A stretch of 64,000 nt of DNA from Antrihabitans stalactiti (GTDB lineage: Bacteria > Actinomycetota > Actinomycetes > Mycobacteriales > Mycobacteriaceae). Below, piece by piece: positions 17,440 to 25,762 of the stretch. The notes under the pieces were generated by a model. That model worked only from the letters and a program-made list of their open reading frames with translations. It was not told where the DNA came from and searched no databases. Numbering within the stretch: position 1 is the stretch's first letter; every line of letters starts with the position of its first letter. The stretch is from assembly GCF_012932915.1 (NCBI RefSeq), contig NZ_VCQU01000002.1:496001-560000 (forward strand), read 5' to 3'. Position numbers and translations under genes: made by a program.

Positions 17440-18173
17440 CACGTGCCTCCGAATCTTTCGGTGCGAATCGAACTGGACGGGAAGCCCAGGTCGAGGAGCC
17501 AGCCGGCGACTGCCTCGACGAATGCGGTCGGCCCGCACACGAAGATGCGAGGTCCGTCGGCTGGTGGGACGACGGCAGAGGCGAGAGTTTCTCGGGTCAG
17601 GCGGCCTGGTGGTGTCGGCCAGCCGTCTGGAGCTTCGCGCGTGTAGACGTAGTCGAGCTGCAGGGGCGACGCATCGGCGGCGGCAGTCGATAGCTCGTCT
17701 CGGAAGAAGATGTCGTTGGGGGAGCGAACCGAGTACAACAACCGAAACGGAGTTGCGTCGTCGGCCGCAGCGTGAGCGCGCACCATCGCGACGAGCGGCA
17801 CGACGCCGGATCCACCGGCGATCAGCTGCACTGGTGTGCTGTCCCCTGGTCGCCAGACAAAGAACCCACCGAGCGGACCGTGGATCTCGAGTTCGTCGCC
17901 GACGAGCAAGTCGCGCACGAGAAACGGCGACACCTCGCCGTCCGGAAGCTCGTCGACAGCGAGTTCGATGCGGGTACCCGGCCCAGAGCTCCCGACCGAG
18001 TAGGAGCGGGTCGCCTGATATCCGTCGGGAGCGGTCAAGCGCACGTCGATGTGCTGACCGGCATCATTTCCCGGCCAGCTCGGCACGTCCACGATGATCC
18101 GGCGGGCGCTGGATGTCTCCGGTCTCGCCTCGACGACGGTCCCCGTGTGCCAGGTCGCTCGGCGTCGAGTCAC
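17439..18173 (-). CDS. FAD/NAD-binding ferredoxin-reductase-like oxidoreductase
   Basis: A 244-residue flavin reductase of the ferredoxin-NADP reductase superfamily. The FAD-binding barrel has RSYSVGSS and GEVSPFLVRDLLVGDELEIHGPLGGFF, and the pyridine-nucleotide domain has LIAGGSGVVPLVAMVRAH and the C-terminal CGPTAFVEAV. It starts with GTG at 18173, overlapping the stop of the molybdopterin oxidoreductase, and ends at the start of the zinc-ribbon gene. It probably feeds electrons from NAD(P)H to the molybdoenzyme. It has no iron-sulfur domain of its own. Confidence 0.87.
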   Translation of the reverse strand: MTRRRATWHTGTVVEARPETSSARRIIVDVPSWPGNDAGQHIDVRLTAPDGYQATRSYSVGSSGPGTRIELAVDELPDGEVSPFLVRDLLVGDELEIHGPLGGFFVWRPGDSTPVQLIAGGSGVVPLVAMVRAHAAADDATPFRLLYSVRSPNDIFFRDELSTAAADASPLQLDYVYTREAPDGWPTPPGRLTRETLASAVVPPADGPRIFVCGPTAFVEAVAGWLLDLGFPSSSIRTERFGGT

Positions 18174-18763
18174 CAATAGCGCTCTTCCTTCCACGGGTCG
18201 CCGTGCAGGTGGTACCCAGCCTGCTCCCAGAAGCCTGGTTGATCGTCCGGCATCATTTGAAGACCGCGAATCCACTTCGCGCTCTTCCAGAAATACAGTT
18301 TCGGGACCAGAAGCCGGGCGGGGCCGCCGTGTTCGATGCCCAACGGTTCGCCATCTGCTTCGAACGCAATCCAGGACTGGCCGTCGAGCAGTTCGTCCAA
18401 CGGGACGTTCGTTGTGTAGCCGCCGTAGCTGCGAGCCATCACATAGTCGTAGCTCGTATCGACATTCTCGAAGAGTCGGTCCAGCGAGACGCCGCGCCAG
18501 TCCATCCCGAGCTTGGACCAGTGCGTGACGCAATGAATGTCGGTGGTGATGTCTTCGACCCCGAGAGCGTGGATCTCGTCCCAGTTCCACCGATGTACGG
18601 TGTCGGACTCGGTGCGAATCGTGAACTCCCACTTGGCCGTATCGATCCTCGGTGACGGTCCAGCCGAGAGCACGGGCCAGTCGTCGACCTTGGTCTGGCC
18701 TGGCGGTAACCGATCATCGCGTTCGCGGCGGCGGCCTGTGAAACCACGTGTGAAGGTAGACAT
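18170..18763 (-). CDS. Sulfite-oxidase-like molybdopterin oxidoreductase
   Basis: A 197-residue cytoplasmic protein consisting of one sulfite-oxidase-fold molybdopterin domain. The Mo-ligand cysteine lies in DIHCVTHWSKLG, followed by WRGVSLDRLF, ARSYGGYTTNVPL and HGGPARLLVPKLYFWKSAKWI. It has no signal peptide, haem domain or dimerisation domain, unlike true sulfite oxidases or MsrP. ATG at 18763 is supported by AAAGG upstream. It heads a three-gene overlapping operon with a flavin reductase and a zinc-ribbon protein. Substrate unknown; an S- or N-oxide is likely. Confidence 0.87.
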   Translation of the reverse strand: MSTFTRGFTGRRRERDDRLPPGQTKVDDWPVLSAGPSPRIDTAKWEFTIRTESDTVHRWNWDEIHALGVEDITTDIHCVTHWSKLGMDWRGVSLDRLFENVDTSYDYVMARSYGGYTTNVPLDELLDGQSWIAFEADGEPLGIEHGGPARLLVPKLYFWKSAKWIRGLQMMPDDQPGFWEQAGYHLHGDPWKEERYW

Positions 18764-18802
18764 GAGCAACCTTTCGGTGACACCCAACCGTACGAGTTTC
18801 GG

Positions 18803-19195
18803 TCACTCGGTTTCTCGGGTCAACAGGCGGCGATGCAGTTCTGTGGTCATGACATGTATCGCCCTGGTCAGCTCGGTGTTGGTCTTCAACTCGAGCTCTT
18901 GTTCGATGAAGTCGTGATCGGCCTTCAAGTGTTGGAATGCTGCTTGACGATTTTGGCCGATCATGACGAAGGTCGACAGGAATATCGCCTCCAGCGAGAC
19001 GACGAGCGTCAACGTCGGCCATGGTGACGACTCGATGAACACCATCCAGACGGCGAACACGACGGTATGCAGATAGACGAATGGCATCGAGCCCGCGAAC
19101 TTCGTAATCGCGTCGGCGATCCGAAGTTGAAGGTCGGATGCCCGATGTTCGAGGTGGGCGACGACAGCGGGGTGGTGCTGTACGGACCGACTCAT
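18803..19195 (-). CDS. DUF1003 membrane protein
   Basis: A 130-residue protein with two membrane segments (about 38-55 and 60-80), the DUF1003 motif LEAIFLSTFVMIGQNRQA, and a C-terminal helical tail with coiled-coil character. DUF1003 has no established function. The gene overlaps the upstream PAP2 phosphatase gene in ATGA, so the two are co-translated. Confidence 0.87.
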   Translation of the reverse strand: MSRSVQHHPAVVAHLEHRASDLQLRIADAITKFAGSMPFVYLHTVVFAVWMVFIESSPWPTLTLVVSLEAIFLSTFVMIGQNRQAAFQHLKADHDFIEQELELKTNTELTRAIHVMTTELHRRLLTRETE

Positions 19196-19872
19196 ACGAT
19201 TGCCCTTCTACGCGCTGTTACTCGCTGGATCAGAGGTTCGCCTCCGTCGACCAGGGCATACGCGAGTGCCCCGATCAAGACGACGACCGCGGCGATCAAC
19301 ACGCCGGCGACGACGTCGGTGAGCCAGTGAACTCCCAGGTAGAGGCGGCTGCACGCAACCGCGGCGACGACGAACGCTGACAAAGTTGCCAGAGACACAA
19401 TGCGCGCAGTGGAGTGCTTACGTATTTCGAACACGACCCACAGCGCTCCGACGAACGCCGCGATGTGCGTTGCGTGCCCGGACGGATAAGACATGTCGGC
19501 GACGGTCGCCAATCGACTCACCTCTGGTGGACGATCGCGGCCGACCGCGAGTTTGGTGAATTTGCTCGCGATAGCTGCGGTTTCGACGATTCCCAACAGG
19601 AATATCGCGGGCATGGGGGAGCGGCGGCGCCAGGCGACGAACGCGGCGAGCACGACCGTAGTGGTGACGACCCATCCCGGACCGCCTGCGTTGGTGACGA
19701 AGTCCGCAACGGTGGTCCAGCGGTCAGTGCGATGGTCGACGAACCAATCGTGCACAGGAACATCTGCGTCCGTCAGCCAACCTTGTGCGGTGACCTGCGT
19801 GGTCAGGACGACCAGGATCGCAAACACCGCGACGATCAGCGCGGATCGTGTCCAAGTACGGGCAGAGGCCAT
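19192..19872 (-). CDS. PAP2-family membrane phosphatase
   Basis: A 226-residue six-helix phosphatase of the PAP2/undecaprenyl-diphosphatase type. All three active-site motifs are present: KLAVGRDRPP, YPSGHATH and SRLYLGVHWLTDV. Likely substrates are lipid phosphates such as undecaprenyl diphosphate or phosphatidic acid at the outer face of the membrane. It precedes the DUF1003 gene in an overlapping pair and follows the L,D-transpeptidase gene by 12 bases, forming an envelope group. Confidence 0.9.
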   Translation of the reverse strand: MASARTWTRSALIVAVFAILVVLTTQVTAQGWLTDADVPVHDWFVDHRTDRWTTVADFVTNAGGPGWVVTTTVVLAAFVAWRRRSPMPAIFLLGIVETAAIASKFTKLAVGRDRPPEVSRLATVADMSYPSGHATHIAAFVGALWVVFEIRKHSTARIVSLATLSAFVVAAVACSRLYLGVHWLTDVVAGVLIAAVVVLIGALAYALVDGGEPLIQRVTARRRAIV

Positions 19873-19884
19873 ACCTGACTGTAG

Positions 19885-20397
19885 CTAGGCGACTACCTCG
19901 ACGACGTCGCCGATGTTGAGGTGGTTGTAGTTCTTCTCGGCAGCGTCGGGAAGCATGCGAATGCAGCCGTGCGACGCCAAGTCGACGGGTCCGATGTGGA
20001 AGGCGATGTCGCCATCGAAGAAGACTGCGAAATCCATCGGAGCGTTGTGCAATGTGCTCCAGTGGTGGAGCTTCTTGAGGAACACCTTGAAGACGCCGAC
20101 GTGCGACTCGTAACCGGGCTGGCCGGTCGAGATGCGGGTCGGGCCCCAGACGACCTTGCCGTTGTCCATCAGCCACGCTTCGCTGGTGCTTATACGCAAG
20201 CAGGTCTTGACTCCGGCTGCGGTGCAGGGCGCTCCGCCCGACGGCGAAGGAATGATCGCGGGGATGCCGGGAATATCCGGACCGCCCGGGAAGATCGGGT
20301 CTGCTTGCGCGGGAGCCGTCATCGTGAACCCGGCCGACCCGACGCCGACGAGCACTGCGGCTCCTGCGAACCACTTACGTAAACGCTGGCTTCTCAT
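19885..20397 (-). CDS. Secreted L,D-transpeptidase (YkuD domain)
   Basis: A 170-residue protein with a Sec signal peptide (about 1-33, ending APAQA) and a compact YkuD catalytic domain. The active-site motif is HIGPVDLASHGCIRM, with Cys and His as expected for 3-3 cross-linking or lipoprotein attachment to peptidoglycan. It lacks the Ig-like domains of mycobacterial LdtMt2 and resembles the small single-domain enzymes. Start at 20397 gives a twin-Arg-free, Lys/Arg-rich n-region. Confidence 0.9.
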   Translation of the reverse strand: MRSQRLRKWFAGAAVLVGVGSAGFTMTAPAQADPIFPGGPDIPGIPAIIPSPSGGAPCTAAGVKTCLRISTSEAWLMDNGKVVWGPTRISTGQPGYESHVGVFKVFLKKLHHWSTLHNAPMDFAVFFDGDIAFHIGPVDLASHGCIRMLPDAAEKNYNHLNIGDVVEVVA

Positions 20398-20553
20398 TGA
20401 GTTGCTGCCCTCTCTACCGATTTCCCGGCACCCTACACGTCAGTTCCCCGGATGGGATGGCCCCGTTTGCCGGACTCAGTATGGAGCATGAAAACACAAA
20501 GTTGAACACGTTTGAATGTTACGTTTGGGACAGGAGTTACGGGAGAGGCGATT

Positions 20554-21702
20554 TTAGGCCACAAAATCGGTCGCGGCGTCAACGACACGCGCAACTTGGT
20601 CATCCGTCATCCCGGGCCAAATCGGCAGTCGAGTGATCGTCCTGGAGAACTCCGCAGCGCGCGTGCATGGCACCGGCGTGCGGCCCATCTTCAGTCCCGC
20701 GGGACTCGTATCCAGCGGCACGTAATGGAACGGCGTCGCCACTCCACGGTCGCGCATGTGGGTGATGAACTCGTCGCGGACGTCCTCGGACGGCATCCGG
20801 AGGTAGTACAGGTGAGCCGTATGTTCGCGATTCGCCGGTACGACCATCGAGCGAACATCGTTGCGTTGCCCCCACGCAGGAAGCTCGCGCGCGTAGGTGT
20901 TCCACACACGATGGCGGTTGGCCTGAATCTCGTCGTATGCAGAGAGCTGTGCGTCGAGGACTGCGGCGTTCAGATCACTCGGCAAGTAGCTCGAACCGAT
21001 GTCTTGCCAGCCGTACTTGTCGACCTGGCCGCGCAGGAAGCGGGCGCGGTCGGTGCCCTTCTCACGCATGATTTCCGCGCGAATCATCAGCAGGTCGTCG
21101 CTGAGCAGCAGCGCACCGCCTTCGCCCGCGTGCACATTCTTGGTGTCGTGGAAACTCAGCGTGCCGATGGTGCCGATCGTGCCGAGTGGGCGACCCATCC
21201 ACGTGCCGCCCGGACCGTGGGCGTTGTCCTCGATGATCGCGAGGCAGTGCTCCTCCGCGAGTTCGAGCAGCGGACCCATATCCGCTGCGACGCCGCCGTA
21301 ATGCATGACGATGATGGCTTTGGTCTTCTCGGTGATCGCCTCGGCGGCGGCAGCGGGATCGATATTGCCGGTCGTCTCGTCGATGTCGACGAAGACGCAC
21401 GTCGCCCCCCGCAGCGCGACCGCGGTCGCAGGCGACGGAAAGGTGAAGCTCGGCACGATCACTTCGTCGCCGGGCTGGAGTTCGAGCAGCAGCGTGCCGA
21501 GTTCGAGCGCATGTGTGCACGACGTTGTCAGCAAGGCATGCGGCGCGGACGTGATCTGCTTCAGCTTCGCAGTCGCGGAAGCAGTGAATCTGCCGTCCCC
21601 GTGCACATGGCCGGACGCAAGGACTTCGGCGAGGTTCTCCAATTCGCCAGGCGCGCGGAAGGGCCGGTTCAGCGGAATCGTGTCGCTGCGAAGGGTACTC
21701 AT
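20554..21702 (-). CDS. DegT/DnrJ/EryC1 sugar aminotransferase (WecE/RffA-like)
   Basis: A PLP-dependent transaminase of 382 residues acting on NDP-4-keto-6-deoxy sugars. The PLP lysine is in SFHDTKNVHAGEGGAL, with upstream motifs LTTSCTHALELG and IIEDNAHGPGG. The KN at the lysine matches the WecE/RffA subgroup, giving dTDP-4-amino-4,6-dideoxygalactose or a close relative. ATG at 21702 overlaps the stop of the glycosyltransferase gene; the longer in-frame reading to 22095 lies antisense within that gene's frame and is not used. Likely supplies an amino sugar for the envelope. Confidence 0.9.
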   Translation of the reverse strand: MSTLRSDTIPLNRPFRAPGELENLAEVLASGHVHGDGRFTASATAKLKQITSAPHALLTTSCTHALELGTLLLELQPGDEVIVPSFTFPSPATAVALRGATCVFVDIDETTGNIDPAAAAEAITEKTKAIIVMHYGGVAADMGPLLELAEEHCLAIIEDNAHGPGGTWMGRPLGTIGTIGTLSFHDTKNVHAGEGGALLLSDDLLMIRAEIMREKGTDRARFLRGQVDKYGWQDIGSSYLPSDLNAAVLDAQLSAYDEIQANRHRVWNTYARELPAWGQRNDVRSMVVPANREHTAHLYYLRMPSEDVRDEFITHMRDRGVATPFHYVPLDTSPAGLKMGRTPVPCTRAAEFSRTITRLPIWPGMTDDQVARVVDAATDFVA

Positions 21703-22688
21703 TTGGCTCCGTCCGGGCGCGGCGTCGGGGTGTCCACGGTCAAAAATAGGGGTCGGCCTGCCAAAACATGGAGAGCCACGCCGAGATACTCGGCGATCAA
21801 ACCGAGGGAAAACAGAATTGCGCCCGAGCAAAGAAGGATGGCGACGATCGTCGATGCCCATCCTGCCGGGTCGGATACTCCGTTGATTTTCTGCACGATC
21901 ACCACTGCGGCGAGAATTCCGCCTGCTGTGGCAAGGGCGATGCCGAGGATGCTGACGATCCGCAGACCGCGCGTCCCGCTGCACAGCACCATCTTCCAGA
22001 ACAGCGAGAAGAGGCTGCGATAGGTATAGCCGGACTCCTCGCGGCCCTCGTTGCGGAGTTCTATCGGCGCCGTGGCGGTCCGGCCGACGACCCACGTCAG
22101 GGCGACGTCGAGATAGACGCCCGCGGACGCGACCTGGGCGAGCTTGCGGCCGATATCGCCGCGAATCAGGCGGTAGCTCTCGAACTGCGTCGCGCTGGGG
22201 AATTGGAACAACGTCGACAGCACCAGCTTTGCGCCACGCGAGGTCACGTTGCGGAAGAAGCTGTGCGGCGGGTTGTTGGTCGGCTTCGAGTAGACGAGGT
22301 CCGCACGTTCGGCCAGCGCAGCGTCGAGGAAGGTCCCGATGTAGGCCGGGTTGTGCTGACCGTCTTCGTCCATCGTCGCGATCCAGTCGCCGCGCGACAC
22401 GGCCATACCGGCGATCGTCGCCGCGTCCTGCCCGAAGTTCCTACTGAGCCAGACGACGTGGATGCGGTCGTTGCGATCGGCCAGCTCGTTGAGGACGACG
22501 TCCGAACGGTCGGGTCCGTTGTCGTGCACGAGCACGATCTCCTCGACGGCGAACAAGGCGCCGTTGGGAGTTTCGGTCGGCGACGCGTATTGATCGAGTT
22601 CAGCGACGAGACCCGCGATCGTCTGCTCGCCTCGATACACCGGCACGACTACCGACACCGAATGAATCCGATCACCCATGTAGGGCAC
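21699..22688 (-). CDS. GT2 glycosyltransferase, polyprenyl-phosphate type (GtrB/ArnC-like)
   Basis: A family 2 glycosyltransferase of about 329 residues with the catalytic elements VVVPVYRGEQTI, VHDNGPDRS and TMDEDGQHNP, followed by the QxxxW-type region and two C-terminal membrane helices (about 235-300). This is the layout of enzymes that put a sugar on undecaprenyl phosphate. The start is GTG at 22688 or ATG at 22679. Together with GtrA and the large membrane protein upstream it fits a three-component Gtr-type glycosylation system. Confidence 0.88.
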   Translation of the reverse strand: MPYMGDRIHSVSVVVPVYRGEQTIAGLVAELDQYASPTETPNGALFAVEEIVLVHDNGPDRSDVVLNELADRNDRIHVVWLSRNFGQDAATIAGMAVSRGDWIATMDEDGQHNPAYIGTFLDAALAERADLVYSKPTNNPPHSFFRNVTSRGAKLVLSTLFQFPSATQFESYRLIRGDIGRKLAQVASAGVYLDVALTWVVGRTATAPIELRNEGREESGYTYRSLFSLFWKMVLCSGTRGLRIVSILGIALATAGGILAAVVIVQKINGVSDPAGWASTIVAILLCSGAILFSLGLIAEYLGVALHVLAGRPLFLTVDTPTPRPDGAK

Positions 22689-22805
22689 CGATCCCGGTGG
22701 TCAAGTGCGGCATCAAAGAGGTGACTTTCTTGCGGGCATGTGCGGCGCCGACGAGGCGCAAGGGCGAGAGGCACGATAACACGTTGATAACGGCGGTGTC
22801 GTCCC

Positions 22806-25025
22806 CTACGAGGCGGGGACAAGGTCCTTCGATTCGGCCGGACTGTCGTCCGCGGCTTCGTCTGTTTTCCGTCTGCGAACGTAGAGCCACTGCAGCACAC
22901 CGATTCCCGACAGTCCGAGCGCCGCTGCCGCGAGCCCGGTCTTCCACCCAGGCGGCCGGAAGGTGACCACGAGATCGCCGTCTTTCGTGCCGGCCGGGAT
23001 GTCGACTGCGAGGAAGATGTCCTTCACGTTGTGGACGTCGAGTTCGCGACCGTCGAGGGTGACGCTGTAGCCGGGCCAGGGGAGTCGGGCGAAGACGACG
23101 CGGCCACCGTTCTCGGACGTCACGCGCGCCCGGCTCGTCGGATCCGATTCCGACACCGACGTCGCGGTGACGCCCTGCGCATCGGCGATGCGACCGTTGT
23201 CCGACGAGATCGGTCCGCCGTCACGCTCGAGAACGTAGATCCACTTGCCGTGCGGGGGATAGTCGACCCAATGCCAGCCCGGCGGCGGCGCGTCCTTGAT
23301 CGCGTCCGGATACAGCAGCCGTTGCAGGACGACGCGGTCCAGCTTCATCAGGTCGACCAGCGGCTTACCGGTCGTCGGTTCCTTTTCGAACAGTCGCCGA
23401 CGGGCGTCGGGGCAGACGCTGCCGTCCCATTTCATGCAGAGGTGCTGCGAGAACCAATAGTGGCCGATCGGGGTGTAGCCGTTGACGTAGTCGAGCCCCA
23501 GGTCGCCGGCGTAGTAGCCGACCACGAGCGAGCCATAGACGCCGTTGATGTCCTTGGCGTCGTTCGGAAATTGCAGGCTGTCGCCGAGTTGGATCGTGGT
23601 GCCCGTGAAGTCGGGGAAACCGGCCTGTGCGACCGAGCGTCGCTCGGGGATGTTCCACGACATCGGATGGGGCACCTTCGCGTGAACTTGGTAGAACGCG
23701 ATCGGCGCGATGGTGACGATGAGAGCGACGCACGCCGCTGTCGGCGTCCGCTTGGCCGCGATGAACAACACGGCCGCGCCGAGCACGGCAACAACCACGG
23801 CGCCGCCGGTGTGCAGCCACAACCGTCCACTGGGTGCGGCCGACATCGTCCGCAGCAACAGCAAGCCGAGGAGGACGCCCGCGGCGATGCAGCGCGACCG
23901 CAGACTCCGCAGCGTGCCGTGGCGGCTCAGTAATACACAAACCAGAATCAGCAGACCCATAGCGAGCATGGGCAACACTCGCGCCGGCCAACGAAGTGGT
24001 CCGATGACTGCTGGTCCGGCTGCCCACATCAGCGCGATGCTCGCGAAGATCGCAATAGCGCTGACCTCACGCGCGGATTTGGCCGCCGCTTTCCAGTCGA
24101 TGAACGCAAGGCCGGGAATCAGGAACCAGGCTATGTAGACCATCGGCATCGGCTGGATGAGACCGAACCAGGAGGTAAACGACGGCAGCGTCGTCGGGAG
24201 GCTGGCGTTCAACGATTCCGACCAGGGCACGGTCATGAAACCGTCGTTCTTGAGTACGAACTCGGCGTCGCGCCACGTCACGTTCGACGAGAGGATTCCA
24301 GGCAGATAGGTGATCGCCCCGGCAAGAACGCCGAAGCCCGCGGCGAGGGCGACGCGGATCGACGGGAACCACTTCCGTTGGTACACAAGTTCGCCGACCG
24401 CGACCGCGATGATCATCAAGATCGTTTCGAGGCCGGGCCAGATATAGCCGGTCGTGATGGCGAAGAACGCGAACACGAACACGGGGATCGGTCCGCCTCG
24501 ACCGCGCGCGTAGCGTACCGCCGCGGCCCAGGTCACGGCGAGCCACGCGGTGCCCGCCAAGGACGTTGCCCAACTCGCGAGGTCGAGGAAGAGGAACCAA
24601 CCCGAGAACGGAAACGCGACGCCCGCGACAGCTGCCCACTGCGGCTTCGCTCCGTATTCGATACAGATGCGGAAGATGCCGAGTGCGAGCACGAGCGTGT
24701 AAAGGAATTTGACGACCGTCGCGAGGACGAGAAGGTTGTCGACCGACGGCGCGATGAAGCTGATCAGCAGTTGCGGTGGGTTGTAGATCCCCGCCTCACC
24801 TTCGACCGCGAAGTTCCCTGACATCCATTGCTCGGGCGCAACAGTCGGGAAGTGGCCCTCGCGAAGGAGTTGGCCGACGCGAAGCCAAAACGGGACGTAC
24901 TGCGTCTCGGTGTCGTCTGTATAGAAGAAGCGGACGTTCGCGAGCAGCACAGCTATGAAGCCGACCACGATGCCCAGGGCGGTCACGCCAGCCCAGCGCC
25001 ACGTGGTTTTCCGCGGGTCACTCAC
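22806..25025 (-). CDS. Large multi-pass membrane protein, YfhO/GT-C-like
   Basis: A 739-residue protein with about 12 membrane helices, a first extracytoplasmic loop carrying acidic residues (FYTDDTETQYVPFW, like the DxD/ExD loop of GT-C enzymes), an extracytoplasmic beta-rich domain near 470-690, and a final membrane helix. The overall plan matches YfhO-type membrane glycosyltransferases. It overlaps the GtrA gene by eight bases and precedes the GT2 gene, so it is probably the transferase that moves a polyprenyl-linked sugar to its acceptor. Acceptor unknown. It begins with GTG at 25025. Confidence 0.77.
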   Translation of the reverse strand: MSDPRKTTWRWAGVTALGIVVGFIAVLLANVRFFYTDDTETQYVPFWLRVGQLLREGHFPTVAPEQWMSGNFAVEGEAGIYNPPQLLISFIAPSVDNLLVLATVVKFLYTLVLALGIFRICIEYGAKPQWAAVAGVAFPFSGWFLFLDLASWATSLAGTAWLAVTWAAAVRYARGRGGPIPVFVFAFFAITTGYIWPGLETILMIIAVAVGELVYQRKWFPSIRVALAAGFGVLAGAITYLPGILSSNVTWRDAEFVLKNDGFMTVPWSESLNASLPTTLPSFTSWFGLIQPMPMVYIAWFLIPGLAFIDWKAAAKSAREVSAIAIFASIALMWAAGPAVIGPLRWPARVLPMLAMGLLILVCVLLSRHGTLRSLRSRCIAAGVLLGLLLLRTMSAAPSGRLWLHTGGAVVVAVLGAAVLFIAAKRTPTAACVALIVTIAPIAFYQVHAKVPHPMSWNIPERRSVAQAGFPDFTGTTIQLGDSLQFPNDAKDINGVYGSLVVGYYAGDLGLDYVNGYTPIGHYWFSQHLCMKWDGSVCPDARRRLFEKEPTTGKPLVDLMKLDRVVLQRLLYPDAIKDAPPPGWHWVDYPPHGKWIYVLERDGGPISSDNGRIADAQGVTATSVSESDPTSRARVTSENGGRVVFARLPWPGYSVTLDGRELDVHNVKDIFLAVDIPAGTKDGDLVVTFRPPGWKTGLAAAALGLSGIGVLQWLYVRRRKTDEAADDSPAESKDLVPAS

Positions 25026-25482
25026 GAGTTGGTGACACTACAACAGAGGACGGACGCCGGAAGGAGATGTGTCGGTGGCCGAAGAAGCTAGACACCGCGA
25101 CGATTCCCATCACGACGAACTGCGACGGGATCGGCGGGAAGCCGAGGATGCCGACCGCCAGGGCCATCAGAACGATGTTCAATCCGAAGCCGAACGCGTT
25201 GATACCCACGAAGGCGATGAAGTCGCGGAGCACATGCCCACGCACCTTGAACACCAGCGTGCGATGTAGGACGAACGCAATCACCACGCTCATCGAGTAC
25301 GCGCACGCGACTGACCAAAGGTAAAGGTGATCGCCCAGGATGGTCACCCACGCGACGAACAGCAGGAAGCCGATCGCGGTATTCACGCAGCCGACGACGG
25401 CAAACGCGATCGACTGGGTCCGGGCCAGGCGCAGCAACAGCCCAGGAGGAGGGCTGGCATCGAGCTCGGTGCTGTCGCTCAC
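25018..25482 (-). CDS. GtrA-family membrane protein
   Basis: A 154-residue protein with four membrane helices in the GtrA pattern: FAVVGCVNTAIGFLLF, then AYSMSVVIAFVLHRTLVF and a final SSFFGHRHISF. GtrA proteins are thought to flip polyprenyl-phosphate-linked sugars. GTG at 25482 is preferred over a TTG at 25509. It is first in the minus-strand glycosylation operon, overlapping the large membrane protein gene. The 280 bases upstream (25483-25762) hold the divergent promoter region and no other recognisable feature. Confidence 0.88.
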   Translation of the reverse strand: MSDSTELDASPPPGLLLRLARTQSIAFAVVGCVNTAIGFLLFVAWVTILGDHLYLWSVACAYSMSVVIAFVLHRTLVFKVRGHVLRDFIAFVGINAFGFGLNIVLMALAVGILGFPPIPSQFVVMGIVAVSSFFGHRHISFRRPSSVVVSPTRE

Positions 25483-25762
25483 GGGCCGAATTGTCTCAGG
25501 CCGACGCAAGCGACACGTCGCGACGGTCCGGCGAATTGCGATGAATAACCCAATCGGCTAATTTTGGCGATTACGCGGCTAGCTTCGACTGGCCGCTGGG
25601 GGAAGACAACCAGCAGGTTTTGGCTGCGGCGGGGAGTTTCGGCTACTTTGTAGCAAACATGCGCCGGGTGTGGGTTGCTGGCTGGGTGGGATCTATTTCG
25701 AGTGGCGGCTCGCAATGCGCGGCCGTGACTTACGCGCGTGAACTCTTGGGAGGGAAGTTTCT

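Noticed and set aside
17439-18632. Long version of the flavin reductase
   Set aside because: The extra 153 residues lie in the wrong frame of the molybdopterin enzyme gene. GTG at 18173 overlaps that gene's stop exactly.
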